Notes under the pieces: generated by a model
Told to the model about the DNA's origin: nothing
Database searches by the model: none
Seen by the model: only the letters and a program-made list of their open reading frames with translations
Shown here: positions 43,291 through 52,924 of the stretch, piece by piece
Numbering within the stretch: position 1 is the first letter of the stretch
How the letters are laid out: each line of letters begins with the position of its first letter
Position numbers and translations under genes: made by a program
Source of the DNA: Pusillimonas sp044464525
GTDB taxonomy: Bacteria > Pseudomonadota > Gammaproteobacteria > Burkholderiales > Burkholderiaceae_B
Length of the DNA stretch: 64,000 nucleotides
NCBI RefSeq assembly: GCF_044464525.1
Contig: NZ_JBIQLE010000015.1
Span: forward strand, 30,684 to 94,683
Reading direction: 5' to 3'

Positions 43291-43707
43291 ATGAAGATGT
43301 TGGTGGGCGCGGCTACTCTCATGGCCGCCTCTTCTTTGGCCCATGCGGCTGGTACCGCTATTACGGTGTATCAGGATCCGAACTGTGGATGCTGCTCCGG
43401 GTGGGTTGACCATATGCGCGAGTCTGGTTTTGATGTTAAGGCCATCAAAACCACAAACATGACGTCGATCAAAAATAAGCTTGGTGTGCCTGCGAAGCTT
43501 GGCTCTTGTCATACTGGCGTGGTCGATAGTACTGGGCAGATCATCGAAGGCCATGTTCCTGCCAGTGCGGTTAACAAGCTCTTGGCAGACGCCTCAGTCA
43601 AGGGTGTAGCTGCGCCAGGCATGCCCATGAATGCGCCCGGCATGGGGTCCCTAGACGGTAATCTCATCACTGTGGATTTCAACGGAAAACCGTTTTCCAG
43701 GGACTAG
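43291..43707 (+). CDS. copG: DUF411 periplasmic copper protein (CopG)
   Basis: A 138-aa exported protein with a thioredoxin-like fold and the DUF411 motif CGCCSGW near the start of the mature part, followed by LGSCHTGVV and a GHVPASAV loop. CopG of this family binds a copper cluster and helps oxidise or pass on Cu(I). The C-terminus contains Met motifs (MPMNAPGM). Signal peptide cleavage is likely after AHAA. Confidence 0.9.
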   Translation: MKMLVGAATLMAASSLAHAAGTAITVYQDPNCGCCSGWVDHMRESGFDVKAIKTTNMTSIKNKLGVPAKLGSCHTGVVDSTGQIIEGHVPASAVNKLLADASVKGVAAPGMPMNAPGMGSLDGNLITVDFNGKPFSRD

Positions 43708-43824
43708 ACGATATAATAGTAGACTAACCGACGGTATACTTTTGCCGACTTCGGCTTGCTTATTTCTTACTTCTACACCTAAACACGCAGTAGCGGCTGC
43801 GGTCCCTAAAATTTGCCCTGATCC

Positions 43825-44190
43825 ATGTCAACAACGCAATTATTTCGCGTCGGTCTGATTGTGCTACTCGTCTTGGGTATGCTCATCCGACCCACGTTGA
43901 ATCAAATTGGCGAAATACATGGTCTCGAGCATCGATTCCAAACTAGCGCGGACAGTCAGATAAACATAAGCGTTGACAAGCCCTCTGAACCGCCCCGGGG
44001 CGGTTCAATCCATCGTCAGCTCAATCGTGCGGGTAACTGCCCCATAACGTATATGCGCCATGCACACGGTTTTACCGCTATCGAAGTTCAGCCAGAGCGC
44101 ACAATCCAAGCACCCTTCTTAGGCGAAACTCTGCCTCGCAGGTACACATCCTGTGTAGACGAGACGAACGCATCAACCGAAAACTCCTGA
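43825..44190 (+). CDS. Small hydrophobic-start protein, possibly truncated
   Basis: A 121-codon frame with a plausible N-terminal signal or membrane helix (LFRVGLIVLLVLGML), then a polar part with no family I recognise. Its last about 100 bases overlap the 3' end of the convergent glycosyltransferase gene, which is unusual, so the C-terminus may be accidental. It may be a CzcI- or CopL-like small periplasmic protein. Confidence 0.4.
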   Translation: MSTTQLFRVGLIVLLVLGMLIRPTLNQIGEIHGLEHRFQTSADSQINISVDKPSEPPRGGSIHRQLNRAGNCPITYMRHAHGFTAIEVQPERTIQAPFLGETLPRRYTSCVDETNASTENS

Positions 44191-45239
44191 ACTGCCTTCT
44201 CACGTGCGCGCTGGCCCATAAGCGCTAGATCTGTAGGATTTTCCAATGCTTTCGTAAGAACCGAAGCTATCGCTTGTGGATCTCCGACTGGCACAATCCA
44301 GCCATTATGTCCGTCGTCGACGTTCTCGGGCAAACCGCCCGCATCACTGACGATTACAGGTACACCCATAGCCATCATTTCTCGGCATGCAAACGAAATG
44401 GTCTCTATTTCCGATGACACCACGAACCCGACGTCCAACGCTGCCAAGAACGAACAAACATCATCCAAAAGCCCTGTAAAAACGATACTGTTACGCATGC
44501 GTAGGGCCTCGACTCTGGCGCGCTGAGCATCTGATGGAAGTACGCCGGCAATCAAGATGACTATTTGGCTGCGTAGCACGGCAGGAAGAAGGGAGACCGC
44601 TTCGACCATATCCAGCCAATTTTTGTACTGCGCGGTTCCCGCATTGCTGCCTACGACTATCCGTCCCGCCAGGTGAGTCGGAATCCAATAACGCTTTGCC
44701 GTCAATCGTTCCTCTCGCGATGGCGCAACAAACTTGACTAAATCGACACCATTTCGGATTACGTGCTGACGGCACCCGCCGAAGTATGAGTCGATCAATT
44801 TTCTACGCGTATGGTCGCATACGGAAATGACATGGTCTGTTGCCAGCTTCGCACGTGCTAGTGCGCCAACGCTTCGGGAAAGGCGGTCACTATGTTGGGT
44901 ATACACAAGGACTGGGCGCCATGCGCCAGACCCCATCAATGCGAACATACAGGCACGATGATCTGTCGCGCCGTTAACATGAATAATGTCAAATTGCTCC
45001 AATCGGAGAAACGTCCTTAGACGTCGAGCGCTCAAAATTGTTTTAAGCAATCCTCCTTTAAACTCGTGCGACATAGTACGAACGCCTGGCAGAGCCCCCG
45101 CTGATTCGAAAAGACGGCTCCCTCTAGGCGCTGCAATGACGATCTCGTGCATACCACTAAGTTCACGCGCAAGCGAGAGAATGTAAGTAGTATGTCCTCC
45201 GCCGTCGCCTCGATGAAAGTTGGTGTAGAGAATCTTCAT
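44088..45239 (-). CDS. Glycosyltransferase family 4 protein
   Basis: A GT-B-fold glycosyltransferase of about 383 aa: an N-terminal Rossmann-like donor/acceptor part (MKILYTNFHRGDGGGHTTYIL) and the GT4 C-terminal domain with the E-x7-E motif (SSEIETISFACREMMAMGVPVI). It probably adds a sugar to a surface glycan or lipid. It lies alone within metal-resistance genes, an odd neighbour. ATG 45239 preferred over 45260. Confidence 0.85.
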   Translation of the reverse strand: MKILYTNFHRGDGGGHTTYILSLARELSGMHEIVIAAPRGSRLFESAGALPGVRTMSHEFKGGLLKTILSARRLRTFLRLEQFDIIHVNGATDHRACMFALMGSGAWRPVLVYTQHSDRLSRSVGALARAKLATDHVISVCDHTRRKLIDSYFGGCRQHVIRNGVDLVKFVAPSREERLTAKRYWIPTHLAGRIVVGSNAGTAQYKNWLDMVEAVSLLPAVLRSQIVILIAGVLPSDAQRARVEALRMRNSIVFTGLLDDVCSFLAALDVGFVVSSEIETISFACREMMAMGVPVIVSDAGGLPENVDDGHNGWIVPVGDPQAIASVLTKALENPTDLALMGQRAREKAVQEFSVDAFVSSTQDVYLRGRVSPKKGAWIVRSG

Positions 45240-45260
45240 AACTGCGCAGCGGTACAGCAA

Positions 45261-46327
45261 GTTATCTTTTTCATATTCGAAACGGTCGCTATCTGTCGCT
45301 AGATATCACTCGGCACGTCGTGAAAGGTCTGCTAGAGCTGGAATGCATGTGGCCCCAGCTTTCGGTAATCTGCTGGCCTTCCCTTTGCAGCTGTCCTTCC
45401 ACTTCGACGCCTTCGCGCACTCACGTGAAACTACCAACGCGCTGTTTATCAACGCCAGAAAAACAACCTAAGTCTTGACCGAGCTATGACGGCTTATGCG
45501 AAGCGTCACTCCGGCGCTCTGGGGGGGGGGGAATCCTGTGTACTTAGCGAAGCTACGGCTATAAGGTATGACTTGCTTCGCGTTCGCAAGGTACGAATAG
45601 TACGTGCATGGCCGCGACAAACTTCAAACGCCAGGATTACATTTTCGCAATGCACATTAGCAGCGCCAATCCACATCCAGATAGGCCGCTTTGCAGACAG
45701 CAGACTGCCCGTAGCATTGCCTCCTCTCGCCTGACCAAGGTCCGATTCGTTGCATTTGGCCACGTAGAATCGTCTAGTTGATCGAATAACACTCAAGGCT
45801 GTTAACGAGTGAAAACCTCAGGCGAAGCACAATGTCTCCGCGCCAATTAAACGAATAGAGCCGCAAAACGAATAAGAACATCGCCATGCTGCCCGGGTCT
45901 GCCTTCGTCTTCGACTTCGAACCGTGGCTAATTACTCCGCCACGTGAACGACATAGCGGAACAATCAAAATGATCGAGCCACGGGAAAAGAAGCGCCGCG
46001 AATCTACTCCAAGGGACTTTGTTGACCCGAGACTCCCACCATTAATTGACTACCGGAATCTACGCTTGAAGTTGCTATCAACCGTCAACTCAACTCCTGA
46101 CGCCAACGTATTCCAGATGATCCCATTCACTGAATTTCATGGAAGGTTGTTCCTTGCCGACTTCAATTACCGGAAGATGATTGCGGGATTACATCTGCGT
46201 CAGGAAGCCTTAAATTCACTGCGTGTTCAATAAACACTGCTGTAATGCCGGCGACTTCCATTCGGGAGTTTGATCAGCTGACCCACAAAAGGTCTTACAA
46301 CTGATCAAGGCTATTTTTGGAGTTTTC
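45261..46327. other. About 1 kb without a supported gene
   Basis: Short frames only. An 11-base G tract lies at 45521-45531. A frame at 45886-46233 (115 codons) has a fairly protein-like composition (DPRLPPLIDYRNLRLKLL) but no homologue I recognise; it may be a relic. The last 100 bp must contain the porin promoter. No dyad copy is here. Confidence 0.4.
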
Positions 46328-47431
46328 ATGAAGAAGAGTTTGCTAATTACCGCCTTGCTCACCGGGTTTGCTGGAGCGGCGCAGGCCAATACATCCATAA
46401 CGCTATATGGCCTTTTAGACGGCGGTGTAGGCTACACAAAATTTAGAAGCGACTCAGTGAGTGCATCCAAAGCGGGAAGCTGGGATGGTGCTCAATCTAG
46501 CAACCGCTGGGGACTGCGAGGCAGCGAAGATCTGGGCGATGGCTTGAAAGCTATTTTTACACTGGAAAGCGGGTACAGCTTAATGGACGGCACCCAAGCC
46601 CAAGGCGGTCGTCTGTATGGCCGTCAAGCGGTAGTGGGGCTGAAATCCAACGCTTGGGGCACATTCACCCTGGGACGCCAAGGCAACGTAGCCTATCGCT
46701 GGTTGGCGGATGTCGCCACGCCATTCGGCAACAACTTCAATCAAGCTCGTACAGCCGGCACGTTCAGCGTAGCTGAGGTCCGTTACGATAACCAGGTTCA
46801 GTATCTCAGCCCCAGCATTTCCGGCTTCCAGGCTGGCTTCGGGTATTCGTTTAATACGGACGGTGCGCAAGAGTTCAAGCAGAGGGACCAGAACGAGCCG
46901 AACGTCCGCGCCGTTACCGTAGGGCTACGCTACTCGAACGGACCATTGGCGACGGTTCTGACGTACGATCAGATAAAAGACGCCAAGACCGCGACAGGCA
47001 TCAGCGCCAAATCCTGGAACCTTGCAGGCAGTTATGACTTCAGGGTGGCCGAAGTGCATCTGGGCTTCGGCATCACTGATGACGGCTGGTTCGGCACCCC
47101 CTCTCAACTGCGCAATTCGCAACTAGATTTCAACAGTATCCGCCCGTATAACGATGGCTTCCGTGCGTACTCTTACGGCGTAGGCCTAAGCGCCCCTGTC
47201 GGTACGAACGGCAAGCTGCTCGCCGGTTGGGGTATGGTCGACCCGCGAAAAAGCGGTGCAGCCTACGCCGGTCGCGACCTCAAAGCGCAGCACATTGTTG
47301 GTCTGGCCTACACCTATAAGCTCTCCGCGCGCACGAATCTTTATGCGCAAGGCGCCTACGGAAAAAATGTTGCCTTCGTTTCGGGTAACAAGACTCAGTC
47401 GATTGGCGTCGGTCTACGCCACCGCTTCTAA
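46328..47431 (+). CDS. Gram-negative porin (betaproteobacterial OmpC/OmpQ type)
   Basis: A 367-aa outer-membrane beta-barrel: signal peptide to AQA, the family opening NTSITLYGLLDGGVGY, RWGLRGSEDLGDGLKAIFTLESGY, WGTFTLGRQGN and a C-terminal SIGVGLRHRF ending in Phe. It forms a trimeric diffusion pore. Porins near metal-resistance genes may alter metal entry; here this is only positional. Confidence 0.92.
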   Translation: MKKSLLITALLTGFAGAAQANTSITLYGLLDGGVGYTKFRSDSVSASKAGSWDGAQSSNRWGLRGSEDLGDGLKAIFTLESGYSLMDGTQAQGGRLYGRQAVVGLKSNAWGTFTLGRQGNVAYRWLADVATPFGNNFNQARTAGTFSVAEVRYDNQVQYLSPSISGFQAGFGYSFNTDGAQEFKQRDQNEPNVRAVTVGLRYSNGPLATVLTYDQIKDAKTATGISAKSWNLAGSYDFRVAEVHLGFGITDDGWFGTPSQLRNSQLDFNSIRPYNDGFRAYSYGVGLSAPVGTNGKLLAGWGMVDPRKSGAAYAGRDLKAQHIVGLAYTYKLSARTNLYAQGAYGKNVAFVSGNKTQSIGVGLRHRF

Positions 47432-47942
47432 GTTGGCATGTGTTCACCAGCGATGCAGAACCTTCATGCACGCTGGTGGGCGATTGTGCTTACTTGGTTT
47501 AGGGCCGTGTCGTGTGGCATTTTCTGAGACGGCGACATGACGCAGAAGAAACCAGGCATGATCGAAAGGGAGTTCGGGCTGCCCGACGGGTTTGACAAAG
47601 CTCCCAGCCGCTTTCCTAGAGACGGTCTCACGGCTATTCCAATGTTGTACATCCTTGAGACAAGGCGCCGAGGGTAGTCAGGAACCTTCTAAATTTTTTA
47701 AGGCGAGACCTGCTGCAGCGTCCGTAAACGTTCAACTTACCCGAAAATCGAGCATGACCAAAGGTCTACAGCTGGTAAAACTGTTTGGTATAGCTCACTA
47801 CACATTGAGTTGGGTAACAAAGAAGTAATGCTCATGTTCGGAAACTGACCAGGCTGACTTCCTACAATTCATTCAAGCGGCTTAACTTTCATCGCGCGCA
47901 ATTTCGCAACCGCATGAATACGTCAATTCTAGGAGTAAACGT
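47432..47942. other. Gap of about 510 bp
   Basis: No convincing gene. A 46-codon frame at 47537-47677 (start MTQKKPGMIE) has acceptable composition but no recognisable family. The last part holds the ribosome site (CTAGGAG) of the DUF4148 gene. Confidence 0.35.
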
Positions 47943-48266
47943 ATGACAAACTTGAAAAAGAACCTTTTCGCAGCAGTGCTGTTGGCGACAACGACGATGG
48001 CAGTCAGCGCTCAGCCAAACACCTCCGCTAATGCAAACTCGGCAGCATCTTCGAACATTGCGAGTGTTTTCGGAGAACCCAAGACGCGGGCTGAGGTGCT
48101 TGCGGATCTAGCATTGTGGAAGAAAGCGGGGCTCGATGAATTCCGGGTGGATTACGAGCCTTCAATCACTTATAGCCGAGAATACCGAGCTGCCTACGCC
48201 GATTATGTTCGTATGCGTAATGGCCCAGAATATAGTGCAGAGGTCCAACGGCAATCGAATCGATAG
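47943..48266 (+). CDS. DUF4148 small exported protein
   Basis: A 107-aa secreted protein: signal peptide (to about VSAQ), then the DUF4148 pattern KTRAEVLADLALWKKAGL...YSREYRAAYADYVRMRNGPEY. This family is frequent in Burkholderiales and is usually of unknown function. It precedes a terminator hairpin. Confidence 0.85.
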   Translation: MTNLKKNLFAAVLLATTTMAVSAQPNTSANANSAASSNIASVFGEPKTRAEVLADLALWKKAGLDEFRVDYEPSITYSREYRAAYADYVRMRNGPEYSAEVQRQSNR

Positions 48267-48309
48267 CTCGATTTGGCGACGCTTGTCTTCATAAAGGGAT
48301 AGGAGAATG

Positions 48310-48339
48310 CACCGCGCACGGCTACGCTTGTGCGCGGTG
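48310..48339 (+). terminator. Hairpin terminator after the DUF4148 gene
   Basis: CACCGCGCAC / GTGCGCGGTG form a perfect 10-bp stem with a 10-base loop, followed by a weak T-rich run (TCATTT). Confidence 0.7.
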
Positions 48340-48409
48340 TCATTTATCCAGCTCCTAGGCAGCCATCCCCACCTGCGGCGCGATTAGTATCTGAACTCGA
48401 CTGCCGAAG

Positions 48410-49744
48410 CTAATGTAGTGAACTAGGTACCGTGAAGCCCATAGTAACCAATCGGTCGACCGATCTACAAAACGTTTTACCGCCGTGCATTCGAGCTATC
48501 GCCGCAACAATTGCTAGCCCCAGTCCAAGATTGCCTTGTTCGCTGGATACCTGCTCTGCCGGTAACCTGACGAACCGCTCAAAGCACCTTACCAGGTGCT
48601 CTTGTGCGACAGGAATGCCAAGATTACAAACTGCGATCCGTACCTGTTCATCTGCAGCTTCCACCACAATGAGCACATCACTGAAGGCGTCGGCATGCCG
48701 GATTGCGTTTGAGAGCAAATTCGACACGGCGCGTTGAAATAGTGTCCGGCTAATCATTGCTGAGGCGTCCCCCACCAGCAGTAGCTTCACGTTACCTTCT
48801 TCGGCCTGAGCTTCGTGATAATCCATAACTTCTCGAATGGTGATGGCGATACTATGGGTGTGTTCCGTCTGAATTCTCGTGGCGCCATCGGCCCGTGCGA
48901 GGAGCAATATGTCGTTGATGACTCTTTCCATTCTGTGTAGGTCTTCCAGATTAGAAATGAGCATTTCGTTAAGCGAATGCTCATATCGTTTGGAATTTAA
49001 TGCCAGTTCGGTTTCGCCAATTAGCGTTGCTAACGGCGTCCTTAACTCATGGGCCAGATTGGCGTTAAATGCCTCGATCTGAGCATAGGCACTTTCTATA
49101 CGCTCAAGTAATGCGTTGAATTGGGCAATTAGCGGACGGATTTCTGCCACAGGGTCGTGCGCCTCAAGCCGCTCGTCAAGCCGCTCCGGGGACAGCTTTT
49201 CCACCTGTCTACTCAATGTATCGATGGGCAAAAGTGCTCTACGAACCAACCACGCTGCACCTAATGAGGCGAGTACTGCGCCTAGGATCGCGCAGATGAA
49301 TAGAGCCAGTGCTAAGCGGCTGAGAAAACGGGCGTCGGAAGTGATATCCATGATTAATTCCGCTTGGATCGGTCCAGTCGATAGCCCATACTCCGATAGC
49401 GTAAATGTACGCCGCCGAACGATAGTTGCCTCGGCATTTGGCGGTCTGGTGCCAAACGTCTCGGTTGCACCGCTACTGTGCAGCGCTAGCGAGAGCTCTG
49501 GGTGGCCGCGGAAGAAATCCAACAACTGATGTTGCAGCCATTCCGAGCCGTCTTCAAATGCGCTTTCCGAAACCAAATGTTGAATTGCGCTCTGCTTCTC
49601 CGTCAACAGCTCAGTCTGACGGGTCGCGAAATTAGAACTAATCGCAAGATAAACCGCAGTACATATCAGCCCTACACTTAGCAAAGTCTGTATCGCGAGC
49701 CAGCGCGAAAGTCGGCCTCGAATCGAGTGTGCGAAGCTCAACAC
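48410..49744 (-). CDS. Second heavy-metal-type sensor histidine kinase
   Basis: A 444-aa membrane kinase: helices about 14-34 and 146-170 flank a periplasmic domain; HAMP; H box FNANLAHELRTPLATLIGETE; N box (VSNLLSNAIRHADA); G box (GNLGLGLAIVAAIARMHGG). It resembles the sensors paired with OmpR-type metal regulators. It overlaps its regulator gene by 7 bases. It differs from CopS (35373) in its periplasmic part, so it may sense another metal or signal. Confidence 0.88.
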   Translation of the reverse strand: MLSFAHSIRGRLSRWLAIQTLLSVGLICTAVYLAISSNFATRQTELLTEKQSAIQHLVSESAFEDGSEWLQHQLLDFFRGHPELSLALHSSGATETFGTRPPNAEATIVRRRTFTLSEYGLSTGPIQAELIMDITSDARFLSRLALALFICAILGAVLASLGAAWLVRRALLPIDTLSRQVEKLSPERLDERLEAHDPVAEIRPLIAQFNALLERIESAYAQIEAFNANLAHELRTPLATLIGETELALNSKRYEHSLNEMLISNLEDLHRMERVINDILLLARADGATRIQTEHTHSIAITIREVMDYHEAQAEEGNVKLLLVGDASAMISRTLFQRAVSNLLSNAIRHADAFSDVLIVVEAADEQVRIAVCNLGIPVAQEHLVRCFERFVRLPAEQVSSEQGNLGLGLAIVAAIARMHGGKTFCRSVDRLVTMGFTVPSSLH

Positions 49745-50433
49745 TCAGCATCCCGAACCTCGATTACATAGCCCATGCCGTGCACGGTGTGTATGAGTTT
49801 GCTCTCAAACGGGCCATCCACCTTTGTGCGTAACCGCCGCACGGCCGCCTCAACTACATTGGCGTTATTGTTGAAATTGATATCCCATACTTGTTCCGCT
49901 AAAGTCTGCCGAGATAAGACTTGGCCACGCTTACGCATGAGCAAATGAAGCAAAGCGAACTCCTTTACTGTCACGTTGATCGGTTGCTCGTTTCGAAAGA
50001 CCCGTCGACGTAGAAGATCCAGCTCTAGATCGGCTACGCGAACGATATTCGTGTGGGAGTCAGCCAAGTGGGCAGGTTCGTTTCTACGAACCAACGCGAA
50101 GATCCGCGCCATTAGCTCGGTCAGCGAAAATGGCTTGGGAAGGTAGTCGTCAGCGCCATCCTCCAGCCCTCGTACCCGGTCTTCAACTCGGTCCCTTGCA
50201 CTAAGCATGAGCACTGGCACACGACTTTGTTTGCGCAGTTGGCGTAGCAGTTGAAATCCGTCCATGCCCGGTAACATTACATCAAGAAGAATAAGATCGT
50301 ATGGAGTTTCCCGTGCCAAATATAGACCTTCCCTGCCATCGCCCGCGACATCAACCACATAGCCATGTTCTGTAAGCGCTCGACGCAGGTAGTTCGCCAG
50401 CTTTCTTTCGTCTTCTACCACAAGAACTTTCAT
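49738..50433 (-). CDS. Second heavy-metal-type response regulator
   Basis: A 231-aa OmpR-family regulator (ATG 50433): receiver with EDE, phosphoacceptor in DLILLDVMLPGMDGF, LPKPF, and a winged-helix domain (VTVKEFALLHLLMRK...NANVVEAAVRRLRTKVD...IHTVHGMGYVIEV). Highly similar in layout to CopR at 36798. A dyad copy lies at 50591, about 158 bp upstream. Confidence 0.9.
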   Translation of the reverse strand: MKVLVVEDERKLANYLRRALTEHGYVVDVAGDGREGLYLARETPYDLILLDVMLPGMDGFQLLRQLRKQSRVPVLMLSARDRVEDRVRGLEDGADDYLPKPFSLTELMARIFALVRRNEPAHLADSHTNIVRVADLELDLLRRRVFRNEQPINVTVKEFALLHLLMRKRGQVLSRQTLAEQVWDINFNNNANVVEAAVRRLRTKVDGPFESKLIHTVHGMGYVIEVRDAEC

Positions 50434-50590
50434 CGCTGGTGTGATTCCTCTATGAGATATGACCAAACACACGTTAGCGCGTGAGGCGACACCGCATCCG
50501 CTGTCGTAACTAGTAGCTCACCCATAATGTACGGTAGTCTCGCAATTGAGTACGTTACGTCATTTAGTCTGTCATCAGACAAACTCAAAC

Positions 50591-50606
50591 ATTACAAATT
50601 CGTAAT
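50591..50606. promoter_or_regulatory. Copper-regulon dyad, copy 5
   Basis: ATTACAAATTCGTAAT, between the second response regulator (158 bp to its start) and the 3' end of the family 2 glycosyltransferase. The surrounding 300 bp hold no gene. Likely autoregulation or cross-regulation by CopR. Confidence 0.65.
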
Positions 50607-50766
50607 CTCGGCAGCATAGTCGCGTGGCAGGTGAGTAGCCAATGACAATCGATGAACGCCGCTTTTTACTTTTTTGGCATACTGAGGGCAGGTTGCGTTT
50701 AAACGTTTCGGCCAGATCTATATGACGTCTATTCTATGTACATGAACGCACGAAGTACGGAGTCAT

Positions 50767-51756
50767 TTAATCCGCTGTTATTCCTCGTTTCACGACATCA
50801 TGTACCAGATACACGGGCCGCTGCTTGGTTTCGTAATAGGTTTTGCCGATATACTCGCCAAGCAGACCAATTGACAGCAGTTGGGCACCGCCAAGAAATG
50901 TAATCATGGAAATGAGAGACGGGTATCCTTGTACCGGTTCGCCGAAAAAAAGCGCCTTTGCGACGATCCACAGGGCGAAAACGATGCCCAGGAATGCGGT
51001 TAACAAGCCTCCAGCAATGACCAGGCGCAGCGGAGCCGTGGAGAAAGAAGTTATGCCTTGAAAGGCAAGACTAAACAGCCTGACGTAGTTCCACTTAGTA
51101 GTACCCGCCACACGCGGCATCCGATCATACTCAATAACTGTTGTAGGCAAGCCAATCCAGGCGAACAAACCTTTCATGTAGCGGTTTCGCTCGTTCAGCT
51201 GTTGAAGAGCATGGATAGCCTTACGACTCAACAAGCGAAAATCGCCGGTATCGGGTGGGATTTCCACATCGCTGACAGCATTGAGCATTCGGTAGAAGTG
51301 ATGTGCGCTGTAGCGCTTGAACCAAGTCTCGCCTGCTCTGGAGCTGCGACGCATGCAAACGACATCCGCACCCTGTTTCCAGGCTTGCACCATTTTGGGG
51401 ATTAGTTCTGGAGGATCCTGCAAATCGGCATCCATGATGACGACTGCAGCGCCGACCGCATGCGCTAAACCCGCTGTCAGAGCCGCTTCCTTTCCAAAGT
51501 TTCTGCTTAGAAGTACAGCGGTGACAGCCGCATCATCTTCGGCGAGCCGCCTCATCATAGCGGGTGTGTCGTCGCGACTACCATCATCCACTAAGACCAG
51601 TTCATAAGCAACTTGCAGTCCGGTGAGTACTACGGTTAGCCGCTCGTACATAAGCGTGACGACCTCTTGCTCGTTGTACAGCGGAATCACTACCGACAAT
51701 TTCGGCATGTCATTCTTATCTAGACCGGATTGCACTATCTCGACCAACGCGCTCAT
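50767..51756 (-). CDS. Polyprenyl-phosphate glycosyltransferase (family 2, GtrB/ArnC-like)
   Basis: A glycosyltransferase of about 329 aa with a GT-A domain (LSVVIPLYNEQEVV, LVDDGSRDDTPAMM, MDADLQDPPELI) and two C-terminal membrane helices (about 235-260 and 275-300). This is the layout of enzymes that load a sugar on undecaprenyl phosphate, usually for O-antigen or lipid A modification. Start could also be ATG 51708, nearer to the conserved domain. A dyad copy lies 269 bp upstream, suggesting metal control. Confidence 0.88.
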   Translation of the reverse strand: MSALVEIVQSGLDKNDMPKLSVVIPLYNEQEVVTLMYERLTVVLTGLQVAYELVLVDDGSRDDTPAMMRRLAEDDAAVTAVLLSRNFGKEAALTAGLAHAVGAAVVIMDADLQDPPELIPKMVQAWKQGADVVCMRRSSRAGETWFKRYSAHHFYRMLNAVSDVEIPPDTGDFRLLSRKAIHALQQLNERNRYMKGLFAWIGLPTTVIEYDRMPRVAGTTKWNYVRLFSLAFQGITSFSTAPLRLVIAGGLLTAFLGIVFALWIVAKALFFGEPVQGYPSLISMITFLGGAQLLSIGLLGEYIGKTYYETKQRPVYLVHDVVKRGITAD

Positions 51757-52024
51757 GAAACACAATCCTTATGTAACGAATGACATTCAATACCGCAATG
51801 GCGGCGTTGGAATAGGAAGCGAGCCAACTGGCCATCGGTGGCTGGACAGCATAGCTTCGCCGCTTGAGTGCATCAGGAAAAGCTAACGTAGTTGAATGCG
51901 TCGGCCAAGCGAGAGATCCTGCATGATTCGTTATTGAGTTTCCAAGGCTACTGAATCGCCTGAAACAAGCGGATGCTATTTCTCAACTTTAATTAGATAC
52001 ACCTGTCATATTCGCGATAACTGG

Positions 52025-52040
52025 ATTACTTTTTTGTAAT
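52025..52040. promoter_or_regulatory. Copper-regulon dyad, copy 6
   Basis: ATTACTTTTTTGTAAT, the exact reverse complement of copy 4 in front of copA. It lies upstream of the family 2 glycosyltransferase and overlaps the end of a small minus-strand frame. Confidence 0.65.
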
Positions 52041-52217
52041 CTGTTCTGGACGGCCGCCTTGTGTGCCCATTGGCAAATTCCCTTTGGTTCGCGGAGCGCC
52101 GAGCCGGCGGGTTTTGCAGGTGTGCCAGAGCGTTTTGCCTACCAACCCCGCGGCCACACCTACGAGCGCGTATGTGAGGGCCGTGGCCATCACATACATA
52201 GACCAAAGAAAGGCCAA
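52026..52217 (-). CDS. Possible 63-aa single-span membrane protein
   Basis: A frame with one hydrophobic helix (about 3-27, SMYVMATALTYALVGVAAG) and a basic tail. Its 3' end runs into dyad copy 6, which argues against a strongly expressed gene. No family is recognised; coding status is uncertain. Confidence 0.35.
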   Translation of the reverse strand: MAFLWSMYVMATALTYALVGVAAGLVGKTLWHTCKTRRLGAPRTKGNLPMGTQGGRPEQITKK

Positions 52218-52924
52218 AAGTATGATTAGTGGCTAACGAGTGCTCTTACCCATAATCATTCCCCGACTGGATCGGAATTATGGGTAGCATGCGAGTGGGT
52301 GAATGCCAGAACCATGCCAAAGCCGAAAAAACAACTTTGAGCACCACGCGGTGTCCTAGGCGAAAGGACTCGTACGAAGGCTTGTCTCGAAGACCACTTT
52401 TCCGCCAAAGAGATTGCTGCGGGATTACATCCTTGTCACGTTGGGAGGGGGCCTTCAGCGATTAGAGTTTTGTTACTAAAAGTATACGTCCTTGGTTCTA
52501 TTATATTAATCGCTAGACCAATCAGGCTGGACGGGTATTCTATTTACAACGATCGGGACGAGTTACCGCTTTTCAGTTTCCTCGCCCGCGCCGCTACAGA
52601 AATGTTTCCTGTAGATATTCGGTTGTGAAGTGTGACCAGAGAAGGAAAGAGCTGATCGGTTTGTAGTGAACGATATGAGCTGTGGACGCGTAGGCGCTAT
52701 CACTGCGGCCATCAAAGAGTTCGCGCTTGATGCAGTCGCAGCTAATTAGTTGCCCCAGCATGTCGTTCGCATAGGAGACGTTTGTGACGCAGTGGCTTAC
52801 AGCCGGCAATTCGCCAGGCTATCACGTAATGCTTAGCGTAGCAGGCCAGGTGCAGTGATACACGCTGGCCTTGACCGTTCGTTTGCCCATGTTATAGAGC
52901 AGCGGTTCTGCAGTACGGGCCCGT
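52218..52924. other. About 700 bp without a supported gene
   Basis: A 10-bp inverted repeat TACCCATAAT (52247-52256) / ATTATGGGTA (52277-52286) is the only structure seen. Short frames lack ribosome sites and plausible composition. Confidence 0.4.

Noticed and set aside
45486..45796. Phase-variable gene around the G tract
   Set aside because: Frames on both strands across it lack any family, start context or plausible composition.
52594..52809. 71-codon minus-strand frame in the gap before the Csp-like gene
   Set aside because: No ribosome site, odd composition, no family; treated as noise.
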